DNA of 64,000 bases from an uncultured Lentisphaeria bacterium (lineage in GTDB: Bacteria > Verrucomicrobiota > Lentisphaeria > Victivallales > UBA1829): the NCBI GenBank assembly GCA_949282305.1, contig CASDPB010000076.1:1-64000 (forward strand), read 5' to 3'. Below the pieces are notes generated by a model. It was given only the letters and a program-made list of their open reading frames with translations, was not told where the DNA came from and searched no databases. How positions within the stretch are numbered: position 1 is the first letter of the stretch; every line of letters starts with the position of its first letter. The translations under genes were made by a program, and so were the position numbers. Shown in pieces: positions 35,121-45,055 of this stretch.

Positions 35121-37592
35121 TTACTCCAATGTCAGTTTTCCCATGCGCTTCAGTTCATGATAGGAGTTCGTATAAGTCGGACTCCATGCAAGCGCCACCA
35201 TGCCGGGGACCGTGCGGAATAAATTGAAATAAAAGGTTTCTCCCGCACCGATTTTCCTTTCCGGCAGAAGTTCGTTCAGGGGAATCGCGGCGTATATGCT
35301 CCAGCGGTCCGGCGTTACGATGCTCCTGATGGCACTCTGATTTTTCACAGGGGATTCAAACGCGACCATGTTTTTGTAATAGTAACCCAGGATTGCACTC
35401 TTTCCCGACGGGTTCAGCGCATACTGTATGTAAGGGCGTTCCTGCGCCGCGGCAAGGAAAAATTCGATTTCGTCGCCGCTCCAGATGTCGGGCGCGTTCT
35501 TCAGTTTGGAGGTGTCTCCGGTCTCCGTGAACATCAGGTAGAAGAACTCATTGTCATGGGCGAACTTCAACTGTTTTGCCGGATCGCCGGGAAAGCCTGA
35601 AATCGTTCTGAACGCCGTCGCCGGAGCGATTCCCTCCCATTGGACTTTCCGGGGATCGCCGCCCGCCTTTGCGACTCGTGGGACTTTGTCCGCTGTGACG
35701 GGACGGGAGCGGAACTGCTGTTTCCTGTCATAGTTCGAGCGTCCGGCGAGCATTGGTTTCCAGACTCCGTTGACGAACCACGCGAGACGCTGTTTTTCCG
35801 CCGGTGACTTCACGAGACTTTGCGCCTGTGCAATGTATCCGGCAAGTTCCTTCATCCGCTCCGCAGTGCCGATCCTGCCCCAGTTGAACTCCTCCGTGAT
35901 CGCTTTTGTCCCGCTGCCGTAGATGGACTTCTCCCATGCCGCCTCCTCGACCAGACTGTAGAAACGTTTCATGGGAACGGCGGCGGCTCCATAGTAGAGC
36001 GTGAAGAATTCATCAATCATCCGTGCGCTGTCCAGCGTCGGGTCATCCGCCAGCTTGTGGGCGATGTAGGTTTCCAGCTGAGTGTGCCAGAACGGCATTC
36101 CGATCTCGTCCGGAGTCTCTCCGAACCAGCCTTGAATGCCGTCCTCCGCAAATTTTCTGAAAACCTCCGCCGTATGCTTCGGTGCGAACATCGGGAAGAA
36201 AAATTCATTTTTGTCAATGAACTTTGCATACCATGCGCCGGAAAACATGTAAGTCCAGACGGTGAGCAGACGTTTTTTCGCTTCGCCATTGTCGATCCAC
36301 TCCTGGTATTTCTTTGCGGAGCCGTCGTAATTAACCCAGAAATCGTAGGGTGTGATGCACATCTGGACGCCGACGTTCGGAGCGATGTCGAGTCCGGCGG
36401 GATATTTCAATGTGTTGTTATATGCCAGTGTGGCGATATTGACCGCGGGATTGAGTTTTGCGGCTTCCCGGGCGATCCGGCTGATCCAGTCAAAATGAAT
36501 GTAATTGGTCGGGCGTTTTCCTTGGATGCGCTTCTCCTTAAAAAGAGAAAGACATTCAGGGCAGAGGCAGAATCCGTTGTTGTCGTCCGGTTCGATCGGA
36601 TAGAACCACGGCGTCCCCGGCATTTTCGAGATGTTCAGCCCGAGCCCGCTTTCTCCGGTTCCGTCATATTTCCCGACTGCCTCCTGCGCGAAAAAGCGGA
36701 TCACATCCCGGTTCGAGTTGCAGAGCTGAGGCGGCAGACTGTCGTCGTCCGGATACTGTGACCGGAGCGCGATCAGGTGCTGTCCGCTTTTTCCGTCGTA
36801 GCCCCGGGCAAAATACTGCGGACGTTTCTCTATGAAATATTTTGCCTTTTCCGGATCTTTCGCCTTGCCCCAGTAACGGTACCATATGCTGTAGACATTA
36901 TGATTGCAGAAACCGTAGTTGACGGATTCCCGCCAGCGCAGTTTCAGCATTTCACGGTCATATTTGGAAAATTCCCTGCCGCGTTCCATCAGGAGTTTCG
37001 GCATATAGGCGTGACGGAATGCGCTCATTGCCGGTTTCTGCCGGAGATCTGCCGGCTCGACTTCAATGGTTTTCCGCGGAATGAACGCGGTTCCGGCGTC
37101 GGTCGGCGCATACCAGCGGATGCCGAGATAACGTTCCAGAAAATTGTATGCCGCATACAGCGTTCCCTTGTGGTAGCCGTAGAAGTAAGGGACGTTCGTA
37201 AAGGTGCCGTAGACCGGTTTTCCGAATGTCTGAAGGTCGCGCCCGATCAGGATTACACCGGATGGCGTGAATTTGATCTGCGATTCCTCCAGGCGGAAGT
37301 CCTCGCCGCGGAATCCGTTTTTCTTCGCGAAATCCGTTTCCCCCACGTAAATGCCGAATCCCTGGAACGGTTCTCCCTCTTTGACGACCGGAAGTTCGGC
37401 GCCGGAAATCATTTTGACGTGATGGCGCAGTTCCATTGTGCTGAACTGCGCGGTGGAGGTCGCACGCGCCGGCAGAATGATTGCCGATACCGGCTTACCG
37501 TCACGGACAAGAGAGATTTTTTCCGCGGCGGATACCGTGGCAAGCAGTGTGAAAAACAGCAGAATGAATATGATATGCCGTTGGAGCATCAT
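35121..37592 (-). CDS. DUF4838-type secreted glycoside-hydrolase-like protein with CBM9-like C-terminus
   Basis: An 823-residue protein with a signal peptide at residues 1-22. Residues 25-160 are an alpha-glucuronidase/GH20 N-terminal-like domain (STMELRHHVKMISG, later NFLERYLGIRWYAP). The DUF4838 barrel spans about residues 180-560, with PDDNNGFCLCPECLSLF and WFGETPDEIG as recognisable blocks. Residues 640-823 are a CBM9-like sheet (WSGDEIEFFL, RWSIYAAIPLNELLPE). Such proteins accompany polysaccharide-use genes in gut Lentisphaerota and Bacteroidota. Activity is not established. A LamG-like gene ends 14 bases upstream on the same strand. Confidence 0.82.
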   Translation of the reverse strand: MMLQRHIIFILLFFTLLATVSAAEKISLVRDGKPVSAIILPARATSTAQFSTMELRHHVKMISGAELPVVKEGEPFQGFGIYVGETDFAKKNGFRGEDFRLEESQIKFTPSGVILIGRDLQTFGKPVYGTFTNVPYFYGYHKGTLYAAYNFLERYLGIRWYAPTDAGTAFIPRKTIEVEPADLRQKPAMSAFRHAYMPKLLMERGREFSKYDREMLKLRWRESVNYGFCNHNVYSIWYRYWGKAKDPEKAKYFIEKRPQYFARGYDGKSGQHLIALRSQYPDDDSLPPQLCNSNRDVIRFFAQEAVGKYDGTGESGLGLNISKMPGTPWFYPIEPDDNNGFCLCPECLSLFKEKRIQGKRPTNYIHFDWISRIAREAAKLNPAVNIATLAYNNTLKYPAGLDIAPNVGVQMCITPYDFWVNYDGSAKKYQEWIDNGEAKKRLLTVWTYMFSGAWYAKFIDKNEFFFPMFAPKHTAEVFRKFAEDGIQGWFGETPDEIGMPFWHTQLETYIAHKLADDPTLDSARMIDEFFTLYYGAAAVPMKRFYSLVEEAAWEKSIYGSGTKAITEEFNWGRIGTAERMKELAGYIAQAQSLVKSPAEKQRLAWFVNGVWKPMLAGRSNYDRKQQFRSRPVTADKVPRVAKAGGDPRKVQWEGIAPATAFRTISGFPGDPAKQLKFAHDNEFFYLMFTETGDTSKLKNAPDIWSGDEIEFFLAAAQERPYIQYALNPSGKSAILGYYYKNMVAFESPVKNQSAIRSIVTPDRWSIYAAIPLNELLPERKIGAGETFYFNLFRTVPGMVALAWSPTYTNSYHELKRMGKLTLE

Positions 37593-37606
37593 GAATCAGA
37601 TTCCTT

Positions 37607-38632
37607 TTACTTCATATAATCCGCGCCGTCGAAACCGAGCAGAAGGAGAGTGTTTGCATCTTTTTCAAGGGTTTTTTCCGGAACCGTGTTCGGACGGACG
37701 GTATCGGAAATGCGCAGGTCGTCGAGCAGCATCTGGCATCCGCCGATGAACTGATAGGTGTCTCCCGTGTTATGAATTCTCGCGCCGAGGTTCAGATCGC
37801 CTTTCCTGCCGCCGCACGGGATTGTGTAAGGCGCCGTTCCCTGGCTTTTGCCATTGACGAACAGTTCCATTTTCTTTGCCGCGAGGTCATAGGTGACGGC
37901 GACATGAACCCAGTCCTCGCTGGTGATTTCTCCGGACGTGATCTGGCTGACCGCATTTTCCGGGGCGCCGTTGTAGGTCAGATACTGCACTTTGCGTGAA
38001 TTTGCGGGAACCGTGAGCTGGTGATAACGCCAGGGGGAACCATCCGCACTTTGGATGAACCAGATGATTGCGCTTTCCTTTTTCAGCATCAGCGGCAGGA
38101 ACACCCATGCTTCGATGGTTCCCCTGTCTGCGCTGAATGAAACCTGATTGACCGCCGCCATTGCATTTTTTCCGTCGAAGCTGAGCGCTTTTCCGAATTT
38201 TCCGGTGCCGCCGGGAACCTGATTGGCTTTCATCGGGATGTTGAGCATTTTCAGCTGTTTCCAGGGAACGGCTGTTTTCAGGCGCTCCGCTTTTCCGGCG
38301 CGGCTGACGACCGGTGTTGCTTCAAGGGCGCCGCCGCCGTTGGTCTTCCCGGCGGCATAGACCGGATGATAGAAACTTTCCGGCTTGAATTCCGCTGTAA
38401 ATGTTTTTTTGTCGGAAGACGGAGTGAGACTGATTTTGTCCGAGCCGTTGAGATAAAAGGGGCGTTTATAGGACTTGAGCTCAAGATATGCCGAATCCGC
38501 CGGAGCGTCAAGCGTCAGCGTGACCTTGACCGGGGCCTGTTCCGCCAGCGTTTGCGGTTCGATGGTCAGTGTGTCGGCGACTGCCAGAAGACCGGTGAAG
38601 AGTGATGCGGCGAAACAAAGTTGTTTTTTCAT
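37607..38632 (-). CDS. secreted LamG/concanavalin-like jelly-roll protein
   Basis: A 341-residue protein with a signal peptide (MKKQLCFAASLFTGLLAVA). The C-terminal 200 residues have the LamG-like pattern: FGKALSFDGKNAMA, then a GTIEAWVFLPL strand, WVHVAVTYDLAAKKMELFVNGKSQG and a closing LDDLRISDTVRP. The N-terminal part is a small Ig-like sheet. The fold binds glycans in many extracellular proteins. It is encoded between a DUF4838 gene and a prepilin-like gene on the same strand and is probably a polysaccharide-binding partner. No catalytic residues are evident. Confidence 0.82.
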   Translation of the reverse strand: MKKQLCFAASLFTGLLAVADTLTIEPQTLAEQAPVKVTLTLDAPADSAYLELKSYKRPFYLNGSDKISLTPSSDKKTFTAEFKPESFYHPVYAAGKTNGGGALEATPVVSRAGKAERLKTAVPWKQLKMLNIPMKANQVPGGTGKFGKALSFDGKNAMAAVNQVSFSADRGTIEAWVFLPLMLKKESAIIWFIQSADGSPWRYHQLTVPANSRKVQYLTYNGAPENAVSQITSGEITSEDWVHVAVTYDLAAKKMELFVNGKSQGTAPYTIPCGGRKGDLNLGARIHNTGDTYQFIGGCQMLLDDLRISDTVRPNTVPEKTLEKDANTLLLLGFDGADYMK

Positions 38633-38652
38633 TGCTGAACCTCCATTTTCAG

Positions 38653-39630
38653 TTAATAAGGTGAAAAATCCAGATTGCTGATTCCATTGTCATAAAACAG
38701 GTCGCTGTTTCTCAGATCGCAGTTGACGGGATAGTAATCCGCATGAGTCCATAGTGTCTTGTAGATGTCCTCCGGACTCACATTGCCGCTGAAATAGGCA
38801 AGATTGCATTTCCTGGAATGGCGCAGGGCGAAATAACTTATATCCTCCAGGGCGTAATAACCGCTGCTGCGCGCCTCCTGACTGTTGACCCCCGTCCAGG
38901 TGTCGCATACGATCATCTGTCTTGACGGGTGCAGAATCTGAGCTGCCTTGACGGGCGGAGTGATTTCATTCTGCCATGCGCTGGCATGTTGGTAGTCGTC
39001 GCCCCCGAACAGCATCGTATTGTATCCGTAGCTGATTCTGCCGAGATTTGGTTCCGGGTTTCTGGTTGACGGGCAGTGCCAGACGGATTTCTGCGGAAAC
39101 GGCTGATACCCCCGGATGTGATCGCCGTAGTCGTTCTGCACATAGGGGTAAAGCAGAGTGACCCAGTGATAGCCGCCCATCTTGCCCGGGGGAAAGTAAT
39201 CCTTGTAATCGACGGTGTAGCTGTTGATTCCGAAACCCAGCTGCTTCAGTTTGCTGGTGCAGATGACTGCCTTCGCCTTTTCCCGCGCCTTGCCCAGCGC
39301 GGGCAGGAGCATTGAGGCTAAAATCGCGATGATCGCAATCACGATGAGGAGCTCTATCAGGGTGAAAATCCGTATTTTCCCCCTGCGCAGGAAGAATATC
39401 GGACAGGGAACATGGAAGGGTGAAGGGGCAAAACAATTCAGCAATTGAATGAAGAAAGGAGAAGCGGGATTGGACAGAGAGTGTTTCTGTCCTCTTTTGA
39501 AGACCGTTTCCGGTCGTGAATTACGACAGATTTTGGTATTGAAAATAAAATTATGGCGGGACACTCGTTTCGCGAGATACCGGAAATCGTCGGCGTCAGG
39601 ATGTGATTCTGAATTCAAAAACAATTTCAT
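38653..39630 (-). CDS. prepilin-type N-terminal methylation domain protein carrying leader element B
   Basis: The core protein begins at FTLIELL (F codon 39366) and runs to 38653, with the helix [19 protein letters not shown] and the late [19 protein letters not shown] block. No ATG/GTG/TTG with a ribosome site lies just before FTLIELL: the adjacent codons are R-R-G-K-I-R-I. The frame is open through the leader element to 39807, and the ATG at 39630 is a possible start that would put an 88-residue extension before the signal. A class III signal so far inside a protein could not work normally. Either start is unusual and its real initiation site is unresolved. Confidence 0.7.
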   Translation of the reverse strand: MKLFLNSESHPDADDFRYLAKRVSRHNFIFNTKICRNSRPETVFKRGQKHSLSNPASPFFIQLLNCFAPSPFHVPCPIFFLRRGKIRIFTLIELLIVIAIIAILASMLLPALGKAREKAKAVICTSKLKQLGFGINSYTVDYKDYFPPGKMGGYHWVTLLYPYVQNDYGDHIRGYQPFPQKSVWHCPSTRNPEPNLGRISYGYNTMLFGGDDYQHASAWQNEITPPVKAAQILHPSRQMIVCDTWTGVNSQEARSSGYYALEDISYFALRHSRKCNLAYFSGNVSPEDIYKTLWTHADYYPVNCDLRNSDLFYDNGISNLDFSPY

Positions 39631-39637
39631 TCCTTGC
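39367..39637 (-). repeat. prepilin leader element, copy B
   Basis: About 270 bases on the minus strand resembling 13770-14071. It keeps the GAATTCAGAAT region, CTCGCG-AA-CGAGT, CATAATTTT, AAATCTGT and GACCG-GAAA-CGGTC with a GNRA tetraloop. A pyrimidine-rich segment, CGATATTCTT and CGCAGG end the element seven codons before F of FTLIELL. The stems are preserved although the loops differ, which points to selection on structure or on DNA shape. Confidence 0.65.
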
Positions 39638-39657
39638 ATTCCGCCTTTCATGTGGTC

Positions 39658-39675
39658 GCGGAGTGAATACTCCGC
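39658..39675. repeat. 7-bp hairpin upstream of leader element B
   Basis: GCGGAGT-GAAT-ACTCCGC, a perfect inverted repeat on the GH3-gene side of element B. No T-tract follows. Confidence 0.5.
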
Positions 39676-39757
39676 CGCTCTGTCCCTGTTTCTCATCGAT
39701 TCTGCCGAACCGTGATTCAGGTTGCGGCTGCGCTGGAATGAGGTCTGCTCTCCGTTT

Positions 39758-41464
39758 TCAGTTTTTTGAGGTTTGGAACGCATGTGTCTCCTCCTTCCCC
39801 TCTTCACAGGTGATGCCGTCTCCGAATTTGAAGCAATAGGGCATGGATACGGGGGAGTGCCCCTGAAAGGGGATCTCTCCGAATATCGCCTTTATGACTG
39901 CCGCCTGAACGACCGGACTGTTTGAATAGGCGTTGATATAGGTGTCCGCGGAATCGACGTCATACAGATAATAAGGAGTGCCGAAGGAAATAATCAGACG
40001 TTTTTTCAGCGGTGCCGCCATGAATGCCCAGATTGTGGAGTCGAAACCGCGCGGATCGCCGTAGCGGGACTGCGCACAGCAGATGAGGATCGTCATATCA
40101 TAGGCGTCCGGCACCATGCTGACCGTATGGAAAAACTTGAATGGCAGGTAATTCACTTCATAGCCGCGTTTTTTCAGTTCCTCCCAGAATGGAATCATGC
40201 TTCCGTGTCCCGCGGGGACATCCGGGGTGGAAAGAAGCAGAATTTTAGCTCCTTTGTCCAGTTTCAGAGGGAGCAGTCCCTTTTTGTTCCGCAGCAGCGT
40301 GATGCTTCTTGCCGCGATCTGCTCCGCCGAGATCCGGTTGCGCTCCAGCATGTCGGCGAGCGGTTCGCTGTCGTCCGGCTGTGTCTTGGGAAGGTGGAGG
40401 TTCAGAAGGGCTTTCACGGAGAGAATCCGTCTGACGGACTCCTCAATCCGTTCCATTGTGACTCTGCCGTCTTCCAGGGCGCGTTTCATTGTCCGGAAAA
40501 AGACTTCCGCGCCGGGGAAGAGGAAGAAGTCCACACCGGCATTGAAAGATTCCAGAATCCTCTCTTCCTGTGTACTGAACCATGAGGAATAGCCCGCCAT
40601 GCTCATGGAGTCGGTCATGATCAGCCCCTCGAAGCCGAGTTCTCCGCGCAGAAGATCCTGAAGAATGTGTTTGTTCAGGGATGCCGGACGGTAACGCCCG
40701 TCCCGCGGATCGGGCTGATCGAAGAAGGGCAACCCGAGGTGTCCGATCATCATGGTCATGACGCCCGCATCAATCAGCGCCCTGAAGACTCTGCCGTGTT
40801 TGCGGAACCAATCTTCACGGCTGAGCGTGTTCAAACTGGTGACATAGTGCTGGTTGCGGAAATCCACGCCGTCGCCGGGGAAGTGCTTGGAACATGCCGC
40901 AACTCCGTTGTCCTGAATTCCTTTTGTCAGCTCGACGAGAAAACGCGACGCATATTCCGCATTGTCTCCGATGGAGCGGACATTCGTGACCGGGTTATAA
41001 GGATTGAGATTGAGGTCGGAGACGGTGCCGCAGATGAGATTGATTCCTGCAATGCGCGCTTCTTCGGACATGATCTTGCCGAATTCATAACATGCCGCGG
41101 GATCAAATGTCGCGCCGAGATTCATCAGGCGCGGCACTTTGGTGAATCCGGCGATTTCCTCTCCGAGCCCCGACTCGTAATCTCCGCAGAAAATCGGAGG
41201 AATCCGCATTTTGTTTTCAAACGGACCGGTGATTCCCCGTGCCGCTTCGGACTTTTTCATTCCCGGCGCAGGCGGCTTTCCGTAGTGTCCGATCCAGATG
41301 ATTCCCAGGGGATATTGCCTGAGATACGCCTCGTAATCGCTGTGATCGCTCATGATGCGCGGGGCGAATTCACAGTCGAGCTGACCGATCTTCTCATCCG
41401 CGGTCATGCCGGATAAAGTCTGTTCCACCCATTGCCTCTGTGACTGATTCAGGCGATTGAACAT
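39758..41464 (-). CDS. glycoside hydrolase family 3 (beta-glucosidase/NagZ-like)
   Basis: A 568-residue GH3 enzyme without an obvious signal peptide. The barrel shows KHFPGDG at residues 193-199 and the catalytic nucleophile D285 in MTDSMSMAG. The DYESGLG block lies near residue 95. Residues 370-568 form the second alpha/beta sandwich ([13 protein letters not shown] onward), so this is the two-domain form. It hydrolyses beta-linked glucose, xylose or N-acetylglucosamine ends. It is divergent from an AraC-type regulator at 41595 and heads the minus-strand group that includes the prepilin, LamG and DUF4838 genes. Confidence 0.9.
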   Translation of the reverse strand: MFNRLNQSQRQWVEQTLSGMTADEKIGQLDCEFAPRIMSDHSDYEAYLRQYPLGIIWIGHYGKPPAPGMKKSEAARGITGPFENKMRIPPIFCGDYESGLGEEIAGFTKVPRLMNLGATFDPAACYEFGKIMSEEARIAGINLICGTVSDLNLNPYNPVTNVRSIGDNAEYASRFLVELTKGIQDNGVAACSKHFPGDGVDFRNQHYVTSLNTLSREDWFRKHGRVFRALIDAGVMTMMIGHLGLPFFDQPDPRDGRYRPASLNKHILQDLLRGELGFEGLIMTDSMSMAGYSSWFSTQEERILESFNAGVDFFLFPGAEVFFRTMKRALEDGRVTMERIEESVRRILSVKALLNLHLPKTQPDDSEPLADMLERNRISAEQIAARSITLLRNKKGLLPLKLDKGAKILLLSTPDVPAGHGSMIPFWEELKKRGYEVNYLPFKFFHTVSMVPDAYDMTILICCAQSRYGDPRGFDSTIWAFMAAPLKKRLIISFGTPYYLYDVDSADTYINAYSNSPVVQAAVIKAIFGEIPFQGHSPVSMPYCFKFGDGITCEEGKEETHAFQTSKN

Positions 41465-41594
41465 AATAAGGTCCTTTTTGCATGTTTTTTTGATTTTTTT
41501 GGCAGTGAAGCCGCTTGCTGTTTCTATTAATTATATTATATTTTCCGAAAATGGGAATAACGAAAATGGCAAAAAATTTGACCGATTTGACCCG

Positions 41595-42407
41595 ATGAGT
41601 TATTTTAACGATCTGACATTCAGTTATGTGGGGGCGCAGGAAATCTATTTTCACATGACCCGCACACAGTTGCAGCCGAGCTGGTTCTGGAGTCTGGAAT
41701 ACTGCCGGAAAGGGCACTTTGTCTTTGCGAAGAATTCGGAAGTTCCCGTTGAAACCGAAACGCCGGCAGTATTCTGGATGTCGCCGGGAAATTATTATGT
41801 CTACGGTTCCCGGGACAATGGGGGGCGCAGTCATGCCTGGACGAATTGCTCGGGGGCGCGGGCGGAACGCATGATTGGTGCTCTGGACCGCATGTGGCCG
41901 CGGGGATATCTGACTCTGTCGCCGGAGGATGAAGTCCGTTTCACGCCGGTCTACATGCAGATGCAGGAATATATCTACACCCGTTCCAGAGAGAACCATC
42001 ACAAGGCTGTGCTCTGCATGGAGGAGCTGCTCGGGCAGCTGACCGGAATCTATTTCCGCGAACACGGCCAGCCTTTCATCAACAGCAAAATGGACAGCCT
42101 GATCGAGAAAATCCGTTTTTCCCCGCTTTCCGATTATGATTTCAAGGAGATCGCCGCGAAACAGTTTCACATGTCTTACAGCGGGTTCCGCAAATTTTTC
42201 AAGCGAATCAACCGGATCGCGCCGCATGAATTTGTCATGATTCACCGGATTTACTATTCCATGGAACTTCTCCGGAACAACGAACTCCAGATTCAGGAAG
42301 TTGCCGCGAAATGCGGCTTCAATGATTTCAGCACCTTTTCCCGCCTTTTCCGAAAGAAGACCGGGCTTTCGCCGTCGCAGTACCGCAGGAACAGACCGCT
42401 GCCCTGA
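41595..42407 (+). CDS. AraC-family transcriptional regulator
   Basis: A 270-residue regulator. The start at 41595 (MSYFNDLTFSYVGAQEI) is preferred over the longer frame from 41457, which would begin with an unlikely hydrophobic run inside the promoter region. The N-terminal half is a cupin-like sensor (FWMSPGNYYVYG). Residues 180-270 hold the two HTH motifs, ending in LQIQEVAAKCGFNDFSTFSRLFRKKTGLSPSQYRR, the AraC signature. It is divergent from the GH3 gene across 130 AT-rich bases and probably activates it in response to a sugar. Confidence 0.88.
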   Translation: MSYFNDLTFSYVGAQEIYFHMTRTQLQPSWFWSLEYCRKGHFVFAKNSEVPVETETPAVFWMSPGNYYVYGSRDNGGRSHAWTNCSGARAERMIGALDRMWPRGYLTLSPEDEVRFTPVYMQMQEYIYTRSRENHHKAVLCMEELLGQLTGIYFREHGQPFINSKMDSLIEKIRFSPLSDYDFKEIAAKQFHMSYSGFRKFFKRINRIAPHEFVMIHRIYYSMELLRNNELQIQEVAAKCGFNDFSTFSRLFRKKTGLSPSQYRRNRPLP

Positions 42408-42615
42408 ATCCTCCGTCCTCATTGTCCCTGCGATGCTTTCCCCGATGCCGGAGAGAACCCGGGAGAACTGCGCTGAAACTGGCGGGAAGGGCGCGCCGTT
42501 CCACTGCGGGAAAATTTTTTATGAACAAGTCGTCTGTTCTGAAATTGTAAATTTGCCAATCCGGTGTATTGTATCAGTTCCTAGTGATGAGAATCAGCCG
42601 GGAGAACTGAGAGGG

Positions 42616-43626
42616 ATGGAATTTCATTGTGACAATCTGCTTTTGAATATTCTTATTTTTGCTGCCGGCTTGTGGTTTCTGATCAAGGGGAGCGATGTTT
42701 TTGTTGACTCCGCCGCGGCGATTGCCCGGATCTGGAAGGTTCCCGAGCTGGTGATCGGGCTTACCCTTGTCAGCATCGGGACTTCTCTTCCCGAGTTTGC
42801 CAGCAGTCTGTATGCGGCATGGTGCGGCGAGACGGATTTCATCATCGGCAATGTCATCGGGAGCAATGTCACGAACATTACTCTGATTCTCGGCGCCGGA
42901 GTTCTCGGCGCGGGGACGCTTGCATTTTCCCCCCAGCTTTTTTCCCGCGACGCCATACTGATGCTCGGTGTTTTTGTAGTCACGAACCTGATGGTGTTTT
43001 GCACGGACGTGCAGGGGAGGGAGGGGATTCCCGTTCACGGAATCAATATCTGGTCCGGCATTCTTCTTCTGCTGATGGGAATCGGATATTGCTTTTTCCT
43101 GTTCCGTTCCGCTGCCGAGAATCCGGCGGAAAATCCCGATTCCGAGCCCGGACACTCTTCCCCGCTGAAATCGTTTTTATGGCTGGGAACCGGTCTTGCC
43201 ATGATTATTGCTGGATCGAAGGCTCTGGTGGATACTGTGGTCTGGGGCGCGGAGCAGCTCGCAGTCGATACGATGATTATTTCAGCGACGCTTGTCGCGT
43301 TCGGGACCTCGGTTCCGGAACTTGCCGTGACGCTGACGGGCGTTTTCAAGAAGCAGCACGACATTGCGATCGGAAACATCATCGGCAGCTGCAGCTTCAA
43401 CATACTTCTGATCCTCGGCGTCTGCGCGCTGGTCACTCCGCTGGGAATCAACAGTGCTTCGGGTGTCATCAACGTTGCGATGATGCTTGCCTCGGGGATC
43501 TTTCTGATCACGTTCATGTCCATGGAGAAGAATTCGCTCTTCCGCTGGCAGGGCGTTGTGCTTCTTCTGCTCTACTGCGGATTCCTGATTTATAACTTTA
43601 AAGACGTCATCAGCCGCTTTTTATAG
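42616..43626 (+). CDS. Ca2+/Na+ antiporter (CaCA family)
   Basis: A 336-residue inner-membrane protein with about ten helices in two inverted halves. Each half carries the alpha repeat: GLTLVSIGTSLPEFASSL with GNVIGSNVTN near residue 75, and ATLVAFGTSVPELAVTL with GNIIGSCSFN near residue 250. These acidic and asparagine residues coordinate the ions. The ATG at 42616 follows GGAGAACTGAGAGGG; the longer open frame to 42301 overlaps the AraC gene. It stands alone before metK. Confidence 0.92.
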   Translation: MEFHCDNLLLNILIFAAGLWFLIKGSDVFVDSAAAIARIWKVPELVIGLTLVSIGTSLPEFASSLYAAWCGETDFIIGNVIGSNVTNITLILGAGVLGAGTLAFSPQLFSRDAILMLGVFVVTNLMVFCTDVQGREGIPVHGINIWSGILLLLMGIGYCFFLFRSAAENPAENPDSEPGHSSPLKSFLWLGTGLAMIIAGSKALVDTVVWGAEQLAVDTMIISATLVAFGTSVPELAVTLTGVFKKQHDIAIGNIIGSCSFNILLILGVCALVTPLGINSASGVINVAMMLASGIFLITFMSMEKNSLFRWQGVVLLLLYCGFLIYNFKDVISRFL

Positions 43627-43645
43627 GATTTCTGACGGTATCCGA

Positions 43646-43674
43646 TTGTAAAAAAGCAGAATGAAATGTAGATT
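43646..43674 (+). promoter_or_regulatory. putative sigma70 promoter of metK
   Basis: TTGTAA at 43646-43651, 17-base spacer, TAGATT at 43669-43674. No SAM riboswitch is apparent in the 52 bases left before the ATG. Confidence 0.5.
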
Positions 43675-43726
43675 ATCACGCAAAATAAGGAAAAAACTAA
43701 CATACTTAAAATAAGGAATTTGATTC

Positions 43727-45037
43727 ATGAGCAAGATTTATGCCGAACACATCTTCACTTCCGAATCCGTTTCGGAAGGACATCCTGACAAGGTCTGCGA
43801 CCAGATTTCAGACGCCGTCCTTGATGCGTGTCTGAAACAGGATCCCGAGAGCCGTGTTGCGTGCGAAACGCTCTGCACCACCGATCTCATTGTGATTTCC
43901 GGCGAAATTACCACGAAAGCGAAAATCAACTGGGAGGAGCTTGCACGCGGCGTTGTCCGCGACATCGGTTACACCAGCCGCGACATCGGTTTTTCCGCCG
44001 AGGACTGCAAGGTCTTTGTCTGTGTGCATTCCCAGTCGCCTGATATTTCCCAGGGCGTTTCGGTCGGCCAGGGGCTTCACAAGGAGCAGGGCGCCGGCGA
44101 CCAGGGAATGATGTTCGGATATGCCAGCAACGAGACTAGGGAGCTGATGCCCGCCACGATTGTTTATGCGCACAAAATCGTGCAGGAGCTTGCGCGTCTC
44201 CGCAAGACGCAGCCGAAGAAATACGCATTCCTGCGTCCCGATTCCAAGAGCCAGGTTTCCATGCGCTACGTGGACGGCAAGCCTGTTTCCGTGGAAGCGG
44301 TCGTCGTTTCCCACCAGCATACGCCGGAAATGAAGCGGGAGGAGCTGGAAAAACTTGTGAAGGATGTCGTGAAGAAAGTCATCCCCGCGAAATATCTTAA
44401 GGGGAAGGTGCAGTATCATATCAATCCGACCGGCCGCTTTGTGGTCGGCGGTCCCAACGGCGATACCGGGCTGACCGGGAGAAAAATCATTGTCGACACC
44501 TACGGCGGAGTCGGCTCTCACGGCGGCGGCGCATTCTCCGGCAAGGACCCCTCCAAGGTGGACCGTTCCGCCGCTTATATGGGACGGTACATCGCCAAGA
44601 ACATCGTTGCTTCCGGACTGGCGGAGAAGTGCGAAATCCAGCTCGCTTACGCAATCGGCGTGGCGCAGCCGCTCTCCATCAATGTCGATACCTGCGGCAC
44701 CGGAATTTTCGATGACGACGCAATTCTTGAGAAGGTGGTCCGTGCGGTGTTTGATATGACTCCTGCCGGAATCATCAAGACTCTTGGACTCAAGAATCCC
44801 GACACCTGGTCTTATCGCGATACTGCGGCTTACGGTCATTTCGGACGCAGCGGTTTCCCGTGGGAGAGAGTCGATAAGGTGGAAGCGCTTCTCAACGAGG
44901 CGGAAAAATACTGTGACGACGACTGCGAATGCGAGTGCTGCTGCGGGGAGCACGACCAGGAAGAGGAAGAGCCTGTGAAACCTGCGAAGAAGAGCGCTGA
45001 AAAGAAAAACGCGAAGAAATCCGCAGGAAAAAAATAA
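43727..45037 (+). CDS. metK: S-adenosylmethionine synthetase with Cys/acid/Lys-rich tail
   Basis: A 436-residue enzyme making SAM from methionine and ATP in the cytosol. Family motifs are [16 protein letters not shown] at residues 11-26, [12 protein letters not shown] near residue 124, and [19 protein letters not shown] near residue 265. The usual protein ends near residue 390. Here a low-complexity tail of about 45 residues follows, with a run of Cys and acidic residues ([13 protein letters not shown]), an EEEE stretch and lysine-alanine repeats. The tail may bind metal or nucleic acid, which is inference. AAGGAA precedes the ATG. It starts an operon with a PfkB kinase and ahcY. Confidence 0.95.
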   Translation: MSKIYAEHIFTSESVSEGHPDKVCDQISDAVLDACLKQDPESRVACETLCTTDLIVISGEITTKAKINWEELARGVVRDIGYTSRDIGFSAEDCKVFVCVHSQSPDISQGVSVGQGLHKEQGAGDQGMMFGYASNETRELMPATIVYAHKIVQELARLRKTQPKKYAFLRPDSKSQVSMRYVDGKPVSVEAVVVSHQHTPEMKREELEKLVKDVVKKVIPAKYLKGKVQYHINPTGRFVVGGPNGDTGLTGRKIIVDTYGGVGSHGGGAFSGKDPSKVDRSAAYMGRYIAKNIVASGLAEKCEIQLAYAIGVAQPLSINVDTCGTGIFDDDAILEKVVRAVFDMTPAGIIKTLGLKNPDTWSYRDTAAYGHFGRSGFPWERVDKVEALLNEAEKYCDDDCECECCCGEHDQEEEEPVKPAKKSAEKKNAKKSAGKK

Positions 45038-45055
45038 CTTCCGGAAGGAATATTC

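Noticed and set aside
43627-43726. SAM riboswitch before metK
   Set aside because: Only about 50 bases follow the predicted promoter and no stem-loop set of the known classes is visible.
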